64,000 bases of DNA, from contig NZ_PDWP01000014.1 in the NCBI RefSeq assembly GCF_010093235.1, positions 1 to 64,000 on the forward strand, written 5' to 3'. The stretch comes from Pseudoxanthomonas suwonensis (GTDB lineage Bacteria > Pseudomonadota > Gammaproteobacteria > Xanthomonadales > Xanthomonadaceae). Positions within the stretch are counted from its first letter, which is position 1, and each line of letters begins with the position of its first letter. Shown here one piece after another: positions 52,761 to 61,662 of this stretch. The translations under genes and the position numbers were made by a program. The notes under the pieces are model-generated. The model was not told where the DNA came from. It saw nothing but the letters and a program-made list of their open reading frames with translations, and searched no databases.

Positions 52761-53336
52761 TCAGTGCACCTCCGCCTGCGGGGCCGCCGGATCGGCAAGC
52801 AGGCTGTCGATGTCGCGGAAGCCGTTGGCCACCAGGGTCGGGGCATCGGTCTGGACCACGTGGCACTGCATGCAGAAGTAGCGGCGCGGCGAGATCGAGG
52901 CGAGGAACTGGTCGTCGCGGTCCATGTAGTGGGTGACGCTCACCGGCGGGGCCTGGAAGGTGGCCGCGTTGGCGCGGGCGTGGCACAGCATGCAGCGGTT
53001 GCTGTTCCGGTCGACCTGGTAGCCGTCGATCGCGTGGGGAATGGTCGGCGGCTGCATCGGATAGGCCCGCACCCGCTTGATGTCGGTGTTCTCCACCCGC
53101 GCGATCGGCGGCGGGTGGCCTTCCTGGTCCACCGGCACGCCGCGGCGGATGGCGTCGATCTGCCCGGAACCGGGGATGAAGACGGCCCGCGCGTCCACCG
53201 GCACGGATGCGGTGGCCTGCGGTTGCGGCGCCCGCGCCTCGCGCGCGCCGCGACCCAGGATCACGCCGAGGAAGAACAGCAGTGCCCCCAGCACGACGGC
53301 CAGGGCGATTGCGACCAGCGGCATCCGGTTTCGCAT
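52761..53336 (-). CDS. napB: Periplasmic nitrate reductase diheme subunit NapB
   Basis: A 191-residue periplasmic cytochrome. An uncleaved-looking or signal-type N-terminal helix (MRNRMPLVAIALAVVLGALL) is followed by the NapB core with two CxxCH sites (CMLCH and CMQCH) and the distal His ligands in the family pattern. YPMQPPTIPHAIDGYQVDRN is a typical NapB segment. It transfers electrons from NapC to NapA. It lies 10 bases after napA and abuts napC. Confidence 0.94.
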   Translation of the reverse strand: MRNRMPLVAIALAVVLGALLFFLGVILGRGAREARAPQPQATASVPVDARAVFIPGSGQIDAIRRGVPVDQEGHPPPIARVENTDIKRVRAYPMQPPTIPHAIDGYQVDRNSNRCMLCHARANAATFQAPPVSVTHYMDRDDQFLASISPRRYFCMQCHVVQTDAPTLVANGFRDIDSLLADPAAPQAEVH

Positions 53337-53346
53337 GACGCGGCTC

Positions 53347-55842
53347 CTATGCGGGGAGGACCTTGACCGCGCACTTCTTGTAGTCGGTCTGCTTGGAGAT
53401 GGGATCGGTGGCGTCCAGGGTGACCTTGTTGATCAGCTGGCCGGCATCGAACCAGGGCACGAACACCACCCCGCGCGGCATGCGGTTGCGGCCGCGCGTC
53501 TCGACCCGGGTGCGCATCTCGCCGCGACGCGAGGCCACCCGCACCTCGTCGCCGCGCTTGAGCCCGCGCGCGCGGGCGTCGTCGGGGTTCATGAAGCACA
53601 CCGCGGCGGGGAACGCCCTGTAGAGCTCGGGGATGCGCATGGTCATCGAGCCGGAATGCCAGTGCTCCAGCACCCGTCCGGTCACCAGCCACAGGTCGTA
53701 CTCGTCGTCGGGCGCCTCGGCCGGCGGCTCGTAGGGCAGCGCCCAGATCACCGCCTTGCCGTCCTTGTTGCCGTAGAACTGGAAGCCGGTCCCGGGCTTG
53801 ACGTAGGGATCGCTGCCTTCGCGGTAGCGCCAGCGGGTTTCCTTGCCGTCCACCACCGGCCAGCGCAGGCCACGCGCCCGATGGTAGGCGTCGAACGGCG
53901 CCAGGTCGTGGCCGTGGCCGCGTCCGAACTCGGCGTACTCCTCGAACAGGCCTTTTTGCACGTAGAAGCCGAAGTGCTGGGACTCCTGGTTGGCGTAGCC
54001 CTGTTCGATATCCGACAGCGGGAACGCGTCGACCTTGCCGTTGGCGAACAGCACCTCGAACAGGGTCTTGCCGCGGTAGGCCGGATTGGCGTCGAGGATC
54101 TCCTTCGGCCAGCACTCGTCGGTGGTGAAGCGCCTGGAGAACTCCATCAGCTGCCACAGGTCCGAACGGGCCTCGCCCGGGGCCTGCACCAGCTGGTGCC
54201 AGAACTGGGTGCGGCGCTCGGCATTGCCGTAGGCGCCCTCCTTCTCCACCCACATCGCCGCCGGCAGGATCAGGTCGGCGGCCTGCGCGGTGACCGTGGG
54301 ATAGGCGTCGGAGACGACGATGAAGTTCGCCGGGTTGCGGTAGCCGGGCCAGGTCTCCTGCAGCAGGTTGGCGCCGGCCTGCATGTTGTTGTTGACCTGC
54401 ACCCAGTAGGCATTGAGCAGGCCGTCCTTCAGCGCGCGGTTCTGCTCCACCGCGTGGTAGCCGGGCTTCGGATTCAGCAGGCCGCGCGGAAGCTTCCAGA
54501 TCTCCTCGGCGTGCTGGCGGTGCTCCGGGTTGGCCACCAGCATGTCAGCCGGCAGACGGTGGCTGAAGGTGCCCACCTCGCGCGCGGTGCCGCAGGCCGA
54601 GGGCTGGCCGGTCAGCGAGAACGGGCTGTTGCCCGGGGTGGAGATCTTCCCGGTCAGCAGGTGGATGTTGTAGACCATGTTGTTGGCCCACACCCCGCGG
54701 GTGTGCTGGTTGAAGCCCATGGTCCAGAACGACATCACCCTGACCTTCGGATCGGCGTACAGCTCGGCCAGCTGCTGCAGCCAGCCGGCCTCGACCCCGG
54801 TCATCTCTACCGCGTGCTGCAGGGTATAGGGCGCGACCAGGCGGGCGAAGTCATCGAAACTGCACGGCTCGCCGGCGCCGGGATCGGCCGCGCCGCTGGC
54901 GGCCACCTCCAGCGGATGCTCCGGGCGCAGGCCGTAGCCGATGTCGGTCGCGCCGCGCTTGAAGGTGGCGTGCTTCTCCACGAACTGCCGGTCCACCCGC
55001 CCGGTGCGGATGATGTGGTTGGCGATGTAGTTGAGGATCACCAGGTCGGTCTGCGGCTTGAACACCACCGGGATGTCGGCCAGCTCGAAGCTGCGGTGCT
55101 CGAAGGTGGACAGCACCGCCACCTTCACGTGCGGGTTGGACAGCCGGCGGTCCGTGACCCGGGTCCACAGGATCGGGTGCATCTCGGCCATGTTCGAGCC
55201 CCACAGCACGAAAGCGTCGGCCGCCTCGATGTCGTCGTAGCAGCCCATCGGCTCGTCCATGCCGAAGGTGCGCATGAAGCCATAGGCGGCCGAGGCCATG
55301 CAGTGGCGCGCGTTGGGATCCAGGTGGTTGCTGCGGAAGCCGGCGCGCATCAGCTTGGTCGCCGCATAGCCCTCCCAGACGGTCCACTGCCCGGAGCCGA
55401 ACATGCCGATGCCCTCGCCGCCCTTGGTCCTGAGCACACGCTTGAACTGCTCGGCCATCACGTCGAAGGCCTCGTCCCAGGACACCGGGGTGAAGTCGCC
55501 GTCCTTGGCATAGGCGCCGTTCTTCTTGCGCAGCAGCGGCGTGGTCAGGCGGTCGGCGCCATACAGCACCTTGGACAGGAAGTAACCCTTGACGCAGTTG
55601 ATGCCACGGTTGACCTCGGCATGCACGTCGCCATGGGTGGCGACCACCCGGCCGTCGCGCACGGCCACGTTGACTCCGCAGCCGGTGCCGCAGTAGCGGC
55701 ACGGCGCCTTGTCCCACTTCAGGCCGGTGCGGTCGCCTTCGGTGACCACGTTGGTGCCGCCGCCGGGTAATGGCAGCCCGGCGGCTGCGGCGGCGGTGGC
55801 CGCGGCGGCGGTGCGGATGAATTCGCGGCGCGTGGTGCTCAT
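53347..55842 (-). CDS. napA: Periplasmic nitrate reductase catalytic subunit NapA
   Basis: An 831-residue molybdoenzyme reducing nitrate to nitrite in the periplasm. The Tat signal has the twin Arg at residues 5-6 in RREFIRTAA. The [4Fe-4S] site uses C48, C51, C55 and C83 (CRYCGTGC and INCVKG). The molybdenum ligand is C181 in NARHCMAS, as in all NapA. Bis-MGD binding segments such as [18 protein letters not shown] follow. Full length with no breaks. Its start overlaps napD by four bases; NapD chaperones its Tat signal. Confidence 0.97.
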   Translation of the reverse strand: MSTTRREFIRTAAAATAAAAAGLPLPGGGTNVVTEGDRTGLKWDKAPCRYCGTGCGVNVAVRDGRVVATHGDVHAEVNRGINCVKGYFLSKVLYGADRLTTPLLRKKNGAYAKDGDFTPVSWDEAFDVMAEQFKRVLRTKGGEGIGMFGSGQWTVWEGYAATKLMRAGFRSNHLDPNARHCMASAAYGFMRTFGMDEPMGCYDDIEAADAFVLWGSNMAEMHPILWTRVTDRRLSNPHVKVAVLSTFEHRSFELADIPVVFKPQTDLVILNYIANHIIRTGRVDRQFVEKHATFKRGATDIGYGLRPEHPLEVAASGAADPGAGEPCSFDDFARLVAPYTLQHAVEMTGVEAGWLQQLAELYADPKVRVMSFWTMGFNQHTRGVWANNMVYNIHLLTGKISTPGNSPFSLTGQPSACGTAREVGTFSHRLPADMLVANPEHRQHAEEIWKLPRGLLNPKPGYHAVEQNRALKDGLLNAYWVQVNNNMQAGANLLQETWPGYRNPANFIVVSDAYPTVTAQAADLILPAAMWVEKEGAYGNAERRTQFWHQLVQAPGEARSDLWQLMEFSRRFTTDECWPKEILDANPAYRGKTLFEVLFANGKVDAFPLSDIEQGYANQESQHFGFYVQKGLFEEYAEFGRGHGHDLAPFDAYHRARGLRWPVVDGKETRWRYREGSDPYVKPGTGFQFYGNKDGKAVIWALPYEPPAEAPDDEYDLWLVTGRVLEHWHSGSMTMRIPELYRAFPAAVCFMNPDDARARGLKRGDEVRVASRRGEMRTRVETRGRNRMPRGVVFVPWFDAGQLINKVTLDATDPISKQTDYKKCAVKVLPA

Positions 55843-56138
55843 GCGGAAGCTCCACTGGCAATGGGCGGGGAAACCGGTTCGTCGAGCGCGTCCGCCGGTT
55901 CGGCATGGTGGTGCACCAGCAGCACGTTGAGCACGCCGGGCAGCTCACGCAGGCGGTCGACCAGGTCCATCACCTGGTACCGGTCCGCGGTTTCGCAGAC
56001 CACCACGCTGCGCGTGTCACTGGCGATGGCCAGCTCCAGCGCCGGCTCGGCCGCGACCGCCGCGCGCAGCGCCTGCAGCGCACCGGCGCGGTGCTGGAGC
56101 ACGAAGGAGGCGATGTGGACCTCGTCCGGTGCGTTCAT
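55839..56138 (-). CDS. napD: NapD, chaperone for NapA maturation
   Basis: A 99-residue cytoplasmic protein of the NapD ferredoxin-like fold. [20 protein letters not shown] and the later [22 protein letters not shown] match the family, including the conserved PGV loop. It binds the NapA Tat signal until cofactor is loaded. The C-terminus is extended by about 15 residues. Its start overlaps napF (56135-56138) and its stop overlaps napA, both by four bases. Confidence 0.92.
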   Translation of the reverse strand: MNAPDEVHIASFVLQHRAGALQALRAAVAAEPALELAIASDTRSVVVCETADRYQVMDLVDRLRELPGVLNVLLVHHHAEPADALDEPVSPPIASGASA

Positions 56139-56635
56139 GCGCAGGCCTCCTCCATTCCGGCCAGCGAGATCGCACTGGCCGGGCATACGCCGACGCAGGC
56201 GCCACAACCGGTGCAACGCAGGGCATCGACGGAGGCGGCGCCGCGCCCGCCGGGTGGGACGCGGATCGCCCGCTCCGGACAGACTTCGCGGCAGCTGGCG
56301 CATACGATCCCGGAACCGGCCAGGCAGGCTCCGGCGACCGTCGCACGCAGGCCCCAGGGGGGCAGCCGCGTGCGCTGCAATGCACCGGTGCCGCAGGCCT
56401 CCACGCAGGCGCCACAGAACGTGCACTCGCCGATGCCGGCAGCCGGGTCGAACCGGGGCAGGCCATCGGCGGCGCGCCCCAGCACACGCTCCGGACAGGC
56501 GCCGATGCACGCGTCGCAGCTGGTGCAGTATTCGACGAACCGTGCTTCGGGGATCGCCCAGGGTGGGCGCGGGCCGCAGGGGCCGGCGCCGAACAGCAGT
56601 TTCCGTCGGGAGAGTGCGGCGCCGGCCATGGTCAT
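56135..56635 (-). CDS. napF: Ferredoxin-type protein NapF
   Basis: A 166-residue cytoplasmic iron-sulfur protein. Four Cys clusters are visible: CTSCDACIGACPE, CTFCGACVEACG, CASCREVCPE (with a preceding Cys) and CTGCGACVGVCPAS. This gives the three to four [4Fe-4S] sites of NapF, thought to help NapA cofactor assembly. The start at ATG 56635 is favoured by its ATGA overlap with the napE stop; ATG 56629 is also possible. RRKLLFG resembles a twin-Arg motif, but NapF is not exported in characterised cases. Confidence 0.93.
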   Translation of the reverse strand: MTMAGAALSRRKLLFGAGPCGPRPPWAIPEARFVEYCTSCDACIGACPERVLGRAADGLPRFDPAAGIGECTFCGACVEACGTGALQRTRLPPWGLRATVAGACLAGSGIVCASCREVCPERAIRVPPGGRGAASVDALRCTGCGACVGVCPASAISLAGMEEACA

Positions 56636-56805
56636 GGACCTGTGGGCGGGCCTGCGAACAGCAGCTGCCACATCCAGACCATGAAGCCGTATCCGGCCAC
56701 GATCAGGATCGCCAGCAGCGGGAACACCACCGCTGTCACCAACAGGAACGCGATGCGCTCCTGCCGCCGTGTGACCTCCATCTTGGGGCCGGCATCCTGC
56801 TCCAC
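56632..56805 (-). CDS. napE: NapE/TorE family small membrane protein
   Basis: A 57-residue protein with a single membrane helix (about 19-49). The sequence EVTRRQERIAFLLVTAVVF followed by GFMVWMWQLLFAGPPT is the NapE pattern. The start is GTG 56805 with AAGGTAGG upstream; an internal ATG at residue 9 (56781) is an alternative. It overlaps napF by four bases and heads the nap operon. Its short length makes it easy to miss. The function of NapE is unknown and it is dispensable in some species. Confidence 0.88.
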   Translation of the reverse strand: MEQDAGPKMEVTRRQERIAFLLVTAVVFPLLAILIVAGYGFMVWMWQLLFAGPPTGP

Positions 56806-56943
56806 GTGCCTACCTTTTCAGGCTGGGTCCAGTGCAGTACGCGACGGAGGCTAGCACAGCAGCAAGGCACTGGCGTGACGCACTGCGGGAGCCGCCGCGC
56901 ACGCCCGCACGACCGTGACCGGACGCACGCCGGCGCACCTCTT

Positions 56944-57765
56944 TCAGGGGCGGCGAGGGAGGCGCCTGCGCGGCGGCTGCGGTTCGCGCTCGGCCATGTC
57001 GCGGACCCGCAAGCCCGCCTCGCGCACCAGGGTCGGCAGCAGCTGCGCCTCCGGCAGCAGATGCCAGTATTTCTGCGGCATCTCCTGGCGCATCATCCGG
57101 GTGTTCAGGCGCGCCGGGTTGAAGATGCTGGCGTAGTAGGTGCGCCACAGCCCGTCATGCGCATCCTCCGCCGGAACATCGGCACGCGGGCCTCCGGGAC
57201 CGGCCCACAACCGTTCGCCATCCCAGCGGGCGCTGCGGTACGGGGTGACGATGGTCCAGCGCATGCCGGCGAAACGGCGCGCGAAGAACGGCGCCACCCG
57301 GTCGACGATGAAGTGCTCCGGCTCGAACCAGGCGATGTAGGTCTCCTCCTCGCCCGGCACCGCGCGGAAGCGCACGAAGGCCTTCATCTTGTGGGTATCG
57401 CGGCGCACCGACTTTTCCAGCGCGCGGGCCCGGACCACGTCGGCATCGGTGCTGCGCTCCAGCAGCTGGCGCTGGCCATGGCCGATGCGGCAGAGCATCC
57501 GGTACAGCAGCGCATGCCGCTGCGGGTCGCGATGGCAGAGCACGCGCGCGGCAAGATCGAGGAACGCGGCCGGGACCGCCGGCTGCGGCGGATCCGGCGC
57601 CAACGGCGCCTGGTCCAGCCCCGGCCATGGCAGCAGGCCGCCCTGGGCATCGCCGCTCCAGTCCATCTGCTCCGGCGCCAGCCCGGCGGCGAAGGCATGG
57701 CGTGCGGCGGCACGCCAGGACGCCAGGTCCCACGGCGGATCGACCCGGGCGCGGAAGCCGGTCAC
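56944..57765 (-). CDS. DUF4130 / TIGR03915 family protein, DNA-metabolism partner
   Basis: A 273-residue protein of the TIGR03915 family, which almost always sits beside a radical-SAM protein of family TIGR03916. Segments such as KMKAFVRFRAVPGEEETYIAWFEPEHFIVDR and LNTRMMRQEMPQKYW are characteristic. In some bacteria this domain is fused to a uracil-DNA glycosylase-like UdgX domain; here it stands alone with a basic RRR-rich tail. It overlaps the radical-SAM gene by four bases. The biochemical role is unknown, presumed in DNA repair. Confidence 0.85.
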   Translation of the reverse strand: MTGFRARVDPPWDLASWRAAARHAFAAGLAPEQMDWSGDAQGGLLPWPGLDQAPLAPDPPQPAVPAAFLDLAARVLCHRDPQRHALLYRMLCRIGHGQRQLLERSTDADVVRARALEKSVRRDTHKMKAFVRFRAVPGEEETYIAWFEPEHFIVDRVAPFFARRFAGMRWTIVTPYRSARWDGERLWAGPGGPRADVPAEDAHDGLWRTYYASIFNPARLNTRMMRQEMPQKYWHLLPEAQLLPTLVREAGLRVRDMAEREPQPPRRRLPRRP

Positions 57766-59018
57766 GCGAACAGGTCGGCCTGGCGCGGCCTGGGCGCCAG
57801 CTGCGCGCGCAGCCGGGCCGGATCATCCAGGCGCGTACGCGGATGGTGGTCCAGCACGCTCACGAATGGCAGCAGCTTCTTCAGCGGCGCGCGCAGGCGG
57901 GCGAGGTCGTCCAGGCGCAGCCGGCCATGGCGGCGCGCGCTCACCAGGCGGTCGACATTGCGCGCACCCAAGCCGGGCACGCGCAGCAGCATCTCGCGCG
58001 GCGCGGTGTTGAGGTCCACCGGGAAGCGTTCCGGATTGCGCAAGGCCCAGGCCAGCTTGGGATCGATGTCCAGGTCGAGCATGCCGCCACCGTCCCCGGG
58101 GCGATCGGGCACGATCTCCTCCACGCCGAACCCGTAGAAGCGCAGCAGCCAGTCGGCCTGGTAGAGCCGGTGCTCGCGCTGCAGCGGCGGTGCGCGCGGC
58201 GGCAGCTGCGCCGAGGCATCCGGGATCGGGCTGAAGGCCGAGTAGTACACCCGCCTCATGCGGAAATCGCCGTACAGCGCGCTGCTGGTGCGCAGGATCA
58301 CCGCGTCGTCGGCGCCATCGGCGCCCACGATCATCTGCGTGCTCTGCCCGGCCGGCGCGAACCGGGGCGGCCGGCGCCGGGGCGTGGCCTTCGCGGCGCG
58401 ACGCGCCTCGGCGTTCTCATCCATGCGCCAGCGCAGCTCGCCCATGGCATCGCGGATGCCGTCGGCGCGCTTTTCCGGCGCCAGTCTCGCCAGGCCCTCG
58501 ACCGTCGGCAGTTCGACATTGATGCTGAGCCGGTCGGCGTAGCGCCCGGCCTTCTCCAGCAGTTCCGGCGAGGCCTCCGGAATGGTCTTGAGGTGGATGT
58601 ACCCGGCGAAGTGGTGGTCCTCGCGCAGGCTGCGCGCCACCTCCACCAGCTGCTCCATGGTGTAGTCGCCATTGCGGATGATGCCGCTGGAGAGGAACAG
58701 GCCCTCGATGTAGTTGCGCTTGTAGAAGTCCAGCGTAAGCCGGACCACCTCGCCGGTGGCGAAGCGGGCGCGGCGCACGTTGCTGCTGGCCCGGTTGATG
58801 CAGTAGGCGCAGTCGTAGATGCAGAAGTTCGTCAGCAGGATCTTGAGCAGCGATACGCAGCGGCCGTCGGGCGTATACGAGTGGCAGATGCCCATGCCCT
58901 CGGTGCTGCCGACGCCCTTCGTGCCGCGCGCGTCGCGACGCCCTGCACCGCTGGAGGCGCAGGAGGCGTCGTACTTGGCCGCGTCAGCGAGGATCGCCAG
59001 CTTGTCGGTCAGCTCCAT
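57762..59018 (-). CDS. SplB-like radical SAM protein, putative DNA modification/repair (TIGR03916)
   Basis: A 418-residue enzyme. The radical-SAM cluster motif is in LTNFCIYDCAYCINRAS (CxxxCxxC), and the barrel continues with FLSSGI and IHLKTIPEAS. Near the C-terminus a helix-hairpin-helix DNA-binding motif is visible: DLNTAPREMLLRVPGLGARN. This HhH plus radical-SAM layout and the DUF4130 neighbour define TIGR03916. By analogy with spore photoproduct lyase it may act on damaged pyrimidines, but the substrate is unknown. It is the first of a two-gene operon. Confidence 0.88.
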   Translation of the reverse strand: MELTDKLAILADAAKYDASCASSGAGRRDARGTKGVGSTEGMGICHSYTPDGRCVSLLKILLTNFCIYDCAYCINRASSNVRRARFATGEVVRLTLDFYKRNYIEGLFLSSGIIRNGDYTMEQLVEVARSLREDHHFAGYIHLKTIPEASPELLEKAGRYADRLSINVELPTVEGLARLAPEKRADGIRDAMGELRWRMDENAEARRAAKATPRRRPPRFAPAGQSTQMIVGADGADDAVILRTSSALYGDFRMRRVYYSAFSPIPDASAQLPPRAPPLQREHRLYQADWLLRFYGFGVEEIVPDRPGDGGGMLDLDIDPKLAWALRNPERFPVDLNTAPREMLLRVPGLGARNVDRLVSARRHGRLRLDDLARLRAPLKKLLPFVSVLDHHPRTRLDDPARLRAQLAPRPRQADLFA

Positions 59019-59093
59019 GCCGGCACGTTGGCCGGCACCCGTCTCAGCGGGTGAGACGCACCTACCTTGCCGATGAACCGTTCAATGCGAGGC

Positions 59094-59369
59094 TCAGGGC
59101 AGGCTGCGCCGCACGTAGACCGGATCGCCCTGCACGTCGGTGCGCACGGTGGTCGCGGCAGGCGCGGCGGCGGCCACCGGGGGCGTGGTCAGCAGGTCGT
59201 TGGTGCGGCGCTGCTCGGCGATCAACTGGCGCAGCAGCGGCTTGATCCCGAACACGGCAAACGGCACCAGGATCCACAGCACGGTCAGGATCAGGGCGAA
59301 GATGCCGGCGGCGATCATGAGCACATTCATGCCCGTGGCGGCGGCGTCGTTGGTGATGGTCAGCAGCAT
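59094..59369 (-). CDS. Small membrane protein, 91 aa
   Basis: Starts MLLTITNDAAATGMNVLMIAAG. One strong membrane segment (about 14-45) is followed by a basic amphipathic helix (KPLLRQLIAEQRRTNDLL) and an Ala-rich tail ending RRSLP. AGGAGCC lies before the ATG. No family is recognised. The layout, a helix plus coiled cytoplasmic stretch, is seen in small scaffold or holin-like proteins, but no function is claimed. Confidence 0.6.
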   Translation of the reverse strand: MLLTITNDAAATGMNVLMIAAGIFALILTVLWILVPFAVFGIKPLLRQLIAEQRRTNDLLTTPPVAAAAPAATTVRTDVQGDPVYVRRSLP

Positions 59370-59572
59370 GGCCTGGCTCCTCGTCGGCCAGGCACCGCGC
59401 CCGGCATCGCGGACCATGCTTGGCCAGCCACCCGTCCATGGCCGGTGAATCCTCCGCGCACGGCCGATCCACGCGCCATGCGCAAGCTGCAGGCGCATGG
59501 ACGCGGTCCCCACGCAAGGCGCGCGTCGCGACGGGATGGGACGGGATCACGCGCCCGGACGGGCGCGCCGCT

Positions 59573-59668
59573 TCAGCGGCTGCGCTCGCGGCGCAGGGCG
59601 AAGGTCGCCAGGCCGACGATGGCGGCCAGGCCGATGGCGAGGAACACGAAGACGGGCGTCAAGGACAT
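59573..59668 (-). CDS. Putative 31-residue single-helix membrane protein
   Basis: Starts MSLTPVFVFLAIGLAAIVG and ends in a basic ALRRERSR tail, with one hydrophobic helix (residues 4-24). GGGAG lies 7 bases before the ATG, good spacing for translation. Codon use is like that of neighbouring genes. Such short basic-tailed membrane peptides may be regulators or type I toxin-like peptides; there is no evidence to choose. It is below the length normally annotated. Confidence 0.45.
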   Translation of the reverse strand: MSLTPVFVFLAIGLAAIVGLATFALRRERSR

Positions 59669-59846
59669 GGAAGCTCCCTTTCGTTCTGGACGGGCCCGCG
59701 GCGATTGCCCGGGCAGCTACGGGATGCTGCTTCGCGACCGCCCCTTCCGGTCGCGTCCGGCCGGGGACATGCTGCGGCCGAGCCCCCTTATACCCGCCCT
59801 TACCCACGCCGCCACGCTGCACTGCACAGCAGCACCCCCCGCCTGA

Positions 59847-60850
59847 TCAACGGGGAAAGCGCAGGTGGTCGTCCAGTTCCGGGCCGCCGCCACGGTCGCC
59901 GCTGCCGGCGGCCACGTGCACCGCTTCGTCCAGCACCGTGGCCTGGGTGCCGTGGCGGCCGCGCGGCAACGGCGGCAGCGCGCTCCAGCGGCCGCTGCGC
60001 GGATCGTAGGCTTCCACCTCGGCGTGTGCCGGCACCTGGCGCGCGCTTTCGCCGCCCATCACCAGCAGCCGGCCACCCAGGGCCACCGCACCGGCGCCGG
60101 CGCGCGGGGTCGGCAGCGGCGCGTCGAGCGTGCTCCAGCGCGCGGCCTCGAAGTCATACACGTCGACGGCGGTGATGGTCAGCGACAGCGTGTCGCCGGT
60201 GTCATGCGAGGTACGGCGTCCGCCCGCGGCGTAGAGCTTTCCGTCCAGCACCGCGGCGTGGAAGTGGTCTCGCGCATGCGGCGCGTCGGGCAGTTCCTCC
60301 CAGCGCCCGGTGGCCGGATCGAACGCATCCAGCCACGGCACGTAGCCGCTCATGTGCCCGCGGGTATTGCCGCCCGCCAGGTAGATGCGGCCTCCATGCG
60401 AGACCACGCCGGCGGCACCGCGGCGGCGGTGCGCGGGGATTTCCGCGGTCTGGCTCCAGCGGTCGGCCCCGGGGTCGTAGACCAGCACATGGGTCAGCGG
60501 CTGCTCTTCCGGGTATTGGCCGGTGAATGCGCCCAGCACGTACAGGCGCCCGGCGTGGGCGACGGCCTGGAAATGGTGGATCTCCATCGGCGGTGCGGCA
60601 CCCCGCGTCCAGGCCCCGGGCGCCGGATCGAAGATGGCCCGCGGACGCCCGCCGCGTCCGCCGAGCAGGTAGAGCCGGCCATCCACGGCGACGAAGGCGT
60701 CTCGTGCCGCGCGTGCGGCGCGCCCTGCGTCGCCACCGCTGCCGACCAGGCCGCGGGCGCGGCGGATGCCGGCATAACGGCTGCGAGCAGCGCGGTGCAC
60801 AAGACGTGGATCGCGCGCGCAGGTGCGCGCCGGAACTGCGGCTTGGTCAT
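59847..60850 (-). pseudogene. Exported kelch-repeat protein, one-base frameshift
   Basis: Two frames make one protein. Residues 1-49 begin MTKPQFRRAPARAIHVLCTA, a signal peptide with cleavage near ASA. The kelch beta-propeller lies in another frame, from AFVAVDGRLYLLGGRGG to the stop at 59847. Adding one base at about 60699-60703 joins them as RHED-AFVAV and gives 334 residues. Five to six kelch blades are visible, for example GRIYLAGGNTRG, GKLYAAGGRRTS and GRLLVMGGES. It would be a periplasmic or secreted propeller of unknown ligand. The break is either a real null or a missing base in the assembly. Confidence 0.75.
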
Positions 60851-61014
60851 GGCGGATCCCGGTGGCGGCGAGGCAGGTGCGCGCATGCGCGCGGCCAAGG
60901 TCGCCGCTATCGGCCGCCTGCGTCAATCCGCCACGTCGTCGCCGGCTCCGTCCGCCAGCGCATGGTTGGACAGGTGACGCAACGGGAACGGTCCGCGACG
61001 CTTCGCGGTGCGGC

Positions 61015-61527
61015 TCAGCGCCCGGCCGGGCGCGGACCGGGCGCGGACAGCGGATACGGTCCCCAGCCCGGCCCCGGTCCATAGGGACCATGGAACCCGT
61101 GCGGACCGTCGTAGGTACCGATGTTCAACTGCAGGTTCATCGTCCGCGAGCCGCCGTCGTCGGTCGCGTATTCCTTGCAGTAGTTGATCGTGGCCGCCTG
61201 CCAGTTGCTGTTGCCGCCACGCTTCGAATAACCGACCCCGGCCTCGACCGAGCCGGTGATGTCGGTCTCCTCGCCATCCGGCGAGGTCGGGCAGGCGGGT
61301 CGGCGCACGACCAGCGGGCGCTCCGGCTGCGACGGCACGCCGGAAGTGTCTCCGTACCAGGTGCCCGGCGGGTCGTTGCGGTAGCCGGCCAGCGCGGACT
61401 GCGGCAGGGCCAGGTCCAGCGCTTCGGCGCTTTCGCCCTCGCCAGCGCCCGGTTCGGCGGCGGCGGCAGGCATGGCGGCGACCAGCAGGGCCAGGCCCAG
61501 GAAGGCAGGGAACGTGATCGTGCGCAT
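61015..61527 (-). CDS. Exported hypothetical protein, 170 aa
   Basis: The start MRTITFPAFLGLALLVAAMP gives a signal peptide with cleavage near AAAAE. The mature part has a likely beta-rich domain (ETDITGSVEAGVGYSKRGG, then NWQAATINYCKEYATDDGG) with two Cys that could form a disulfide, and a Gly/Pro-rich tail (GPYGPGPGWGPYP). GSVEAGVGYSKR resembles a beta-barrel or adhesin strand, but no family is recognised. It is 164 bases downstream of the kelch gene start on the same strand. Confidence 0.6.
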   Translation of the reverse strand: MRTITFPAFLGLALLVAAMPAAAAEPGAGEGESAEALDLALPQSALAGYRNDPPGTWYGDTSGVPSQPERPLVVRRPACPTSPDGEETDITGSVEAGVGYSKRGGNSNWQAATINYCKEYATDDGGSRTMNLQLNIGTYDGPHGFHGPYGPGPGWGPYPLSAPGPRPAGR

Positions 61528-61610
61528 GGGACGGTTCCGGGCGCCGCCGGAAGGCGGCATGTGGACACCGTAACAGCCCCGGCTTGAACGCCGGCTTGCG
61601 ACCGGCAGCA

Positions 61611-61649
61611 CGACGGGCGGCAATGCCGCCCGTCGTGGGGGGGGGGGGG
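61611..61649. other. Hairpin followed by a 13-base poly-G tract
   Basis: CGACGGGCGGC-aat-GCCGCCCGTCG (61611-61635) is a perfect 11-bp stem. One base later comes a run of 13 G (61637-61649). It lies 13 bases past the alpha/beta hydrolase stop, where a terminator is expected, but a G/C run replaces the usual T-run. The tract could vary in length by slippage or could be a base-calling artefact. Confidence 0.6.
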
Positions 61650-61662
61650 CGCGGCGCGCGGC

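Noticed and set aside
61637-61649. Phase-variable contingency locus
   Set aside because: The G-run is outside any coding sequence and lies downstream, not in a promoter, so an on/off switch of a gene is not supported.
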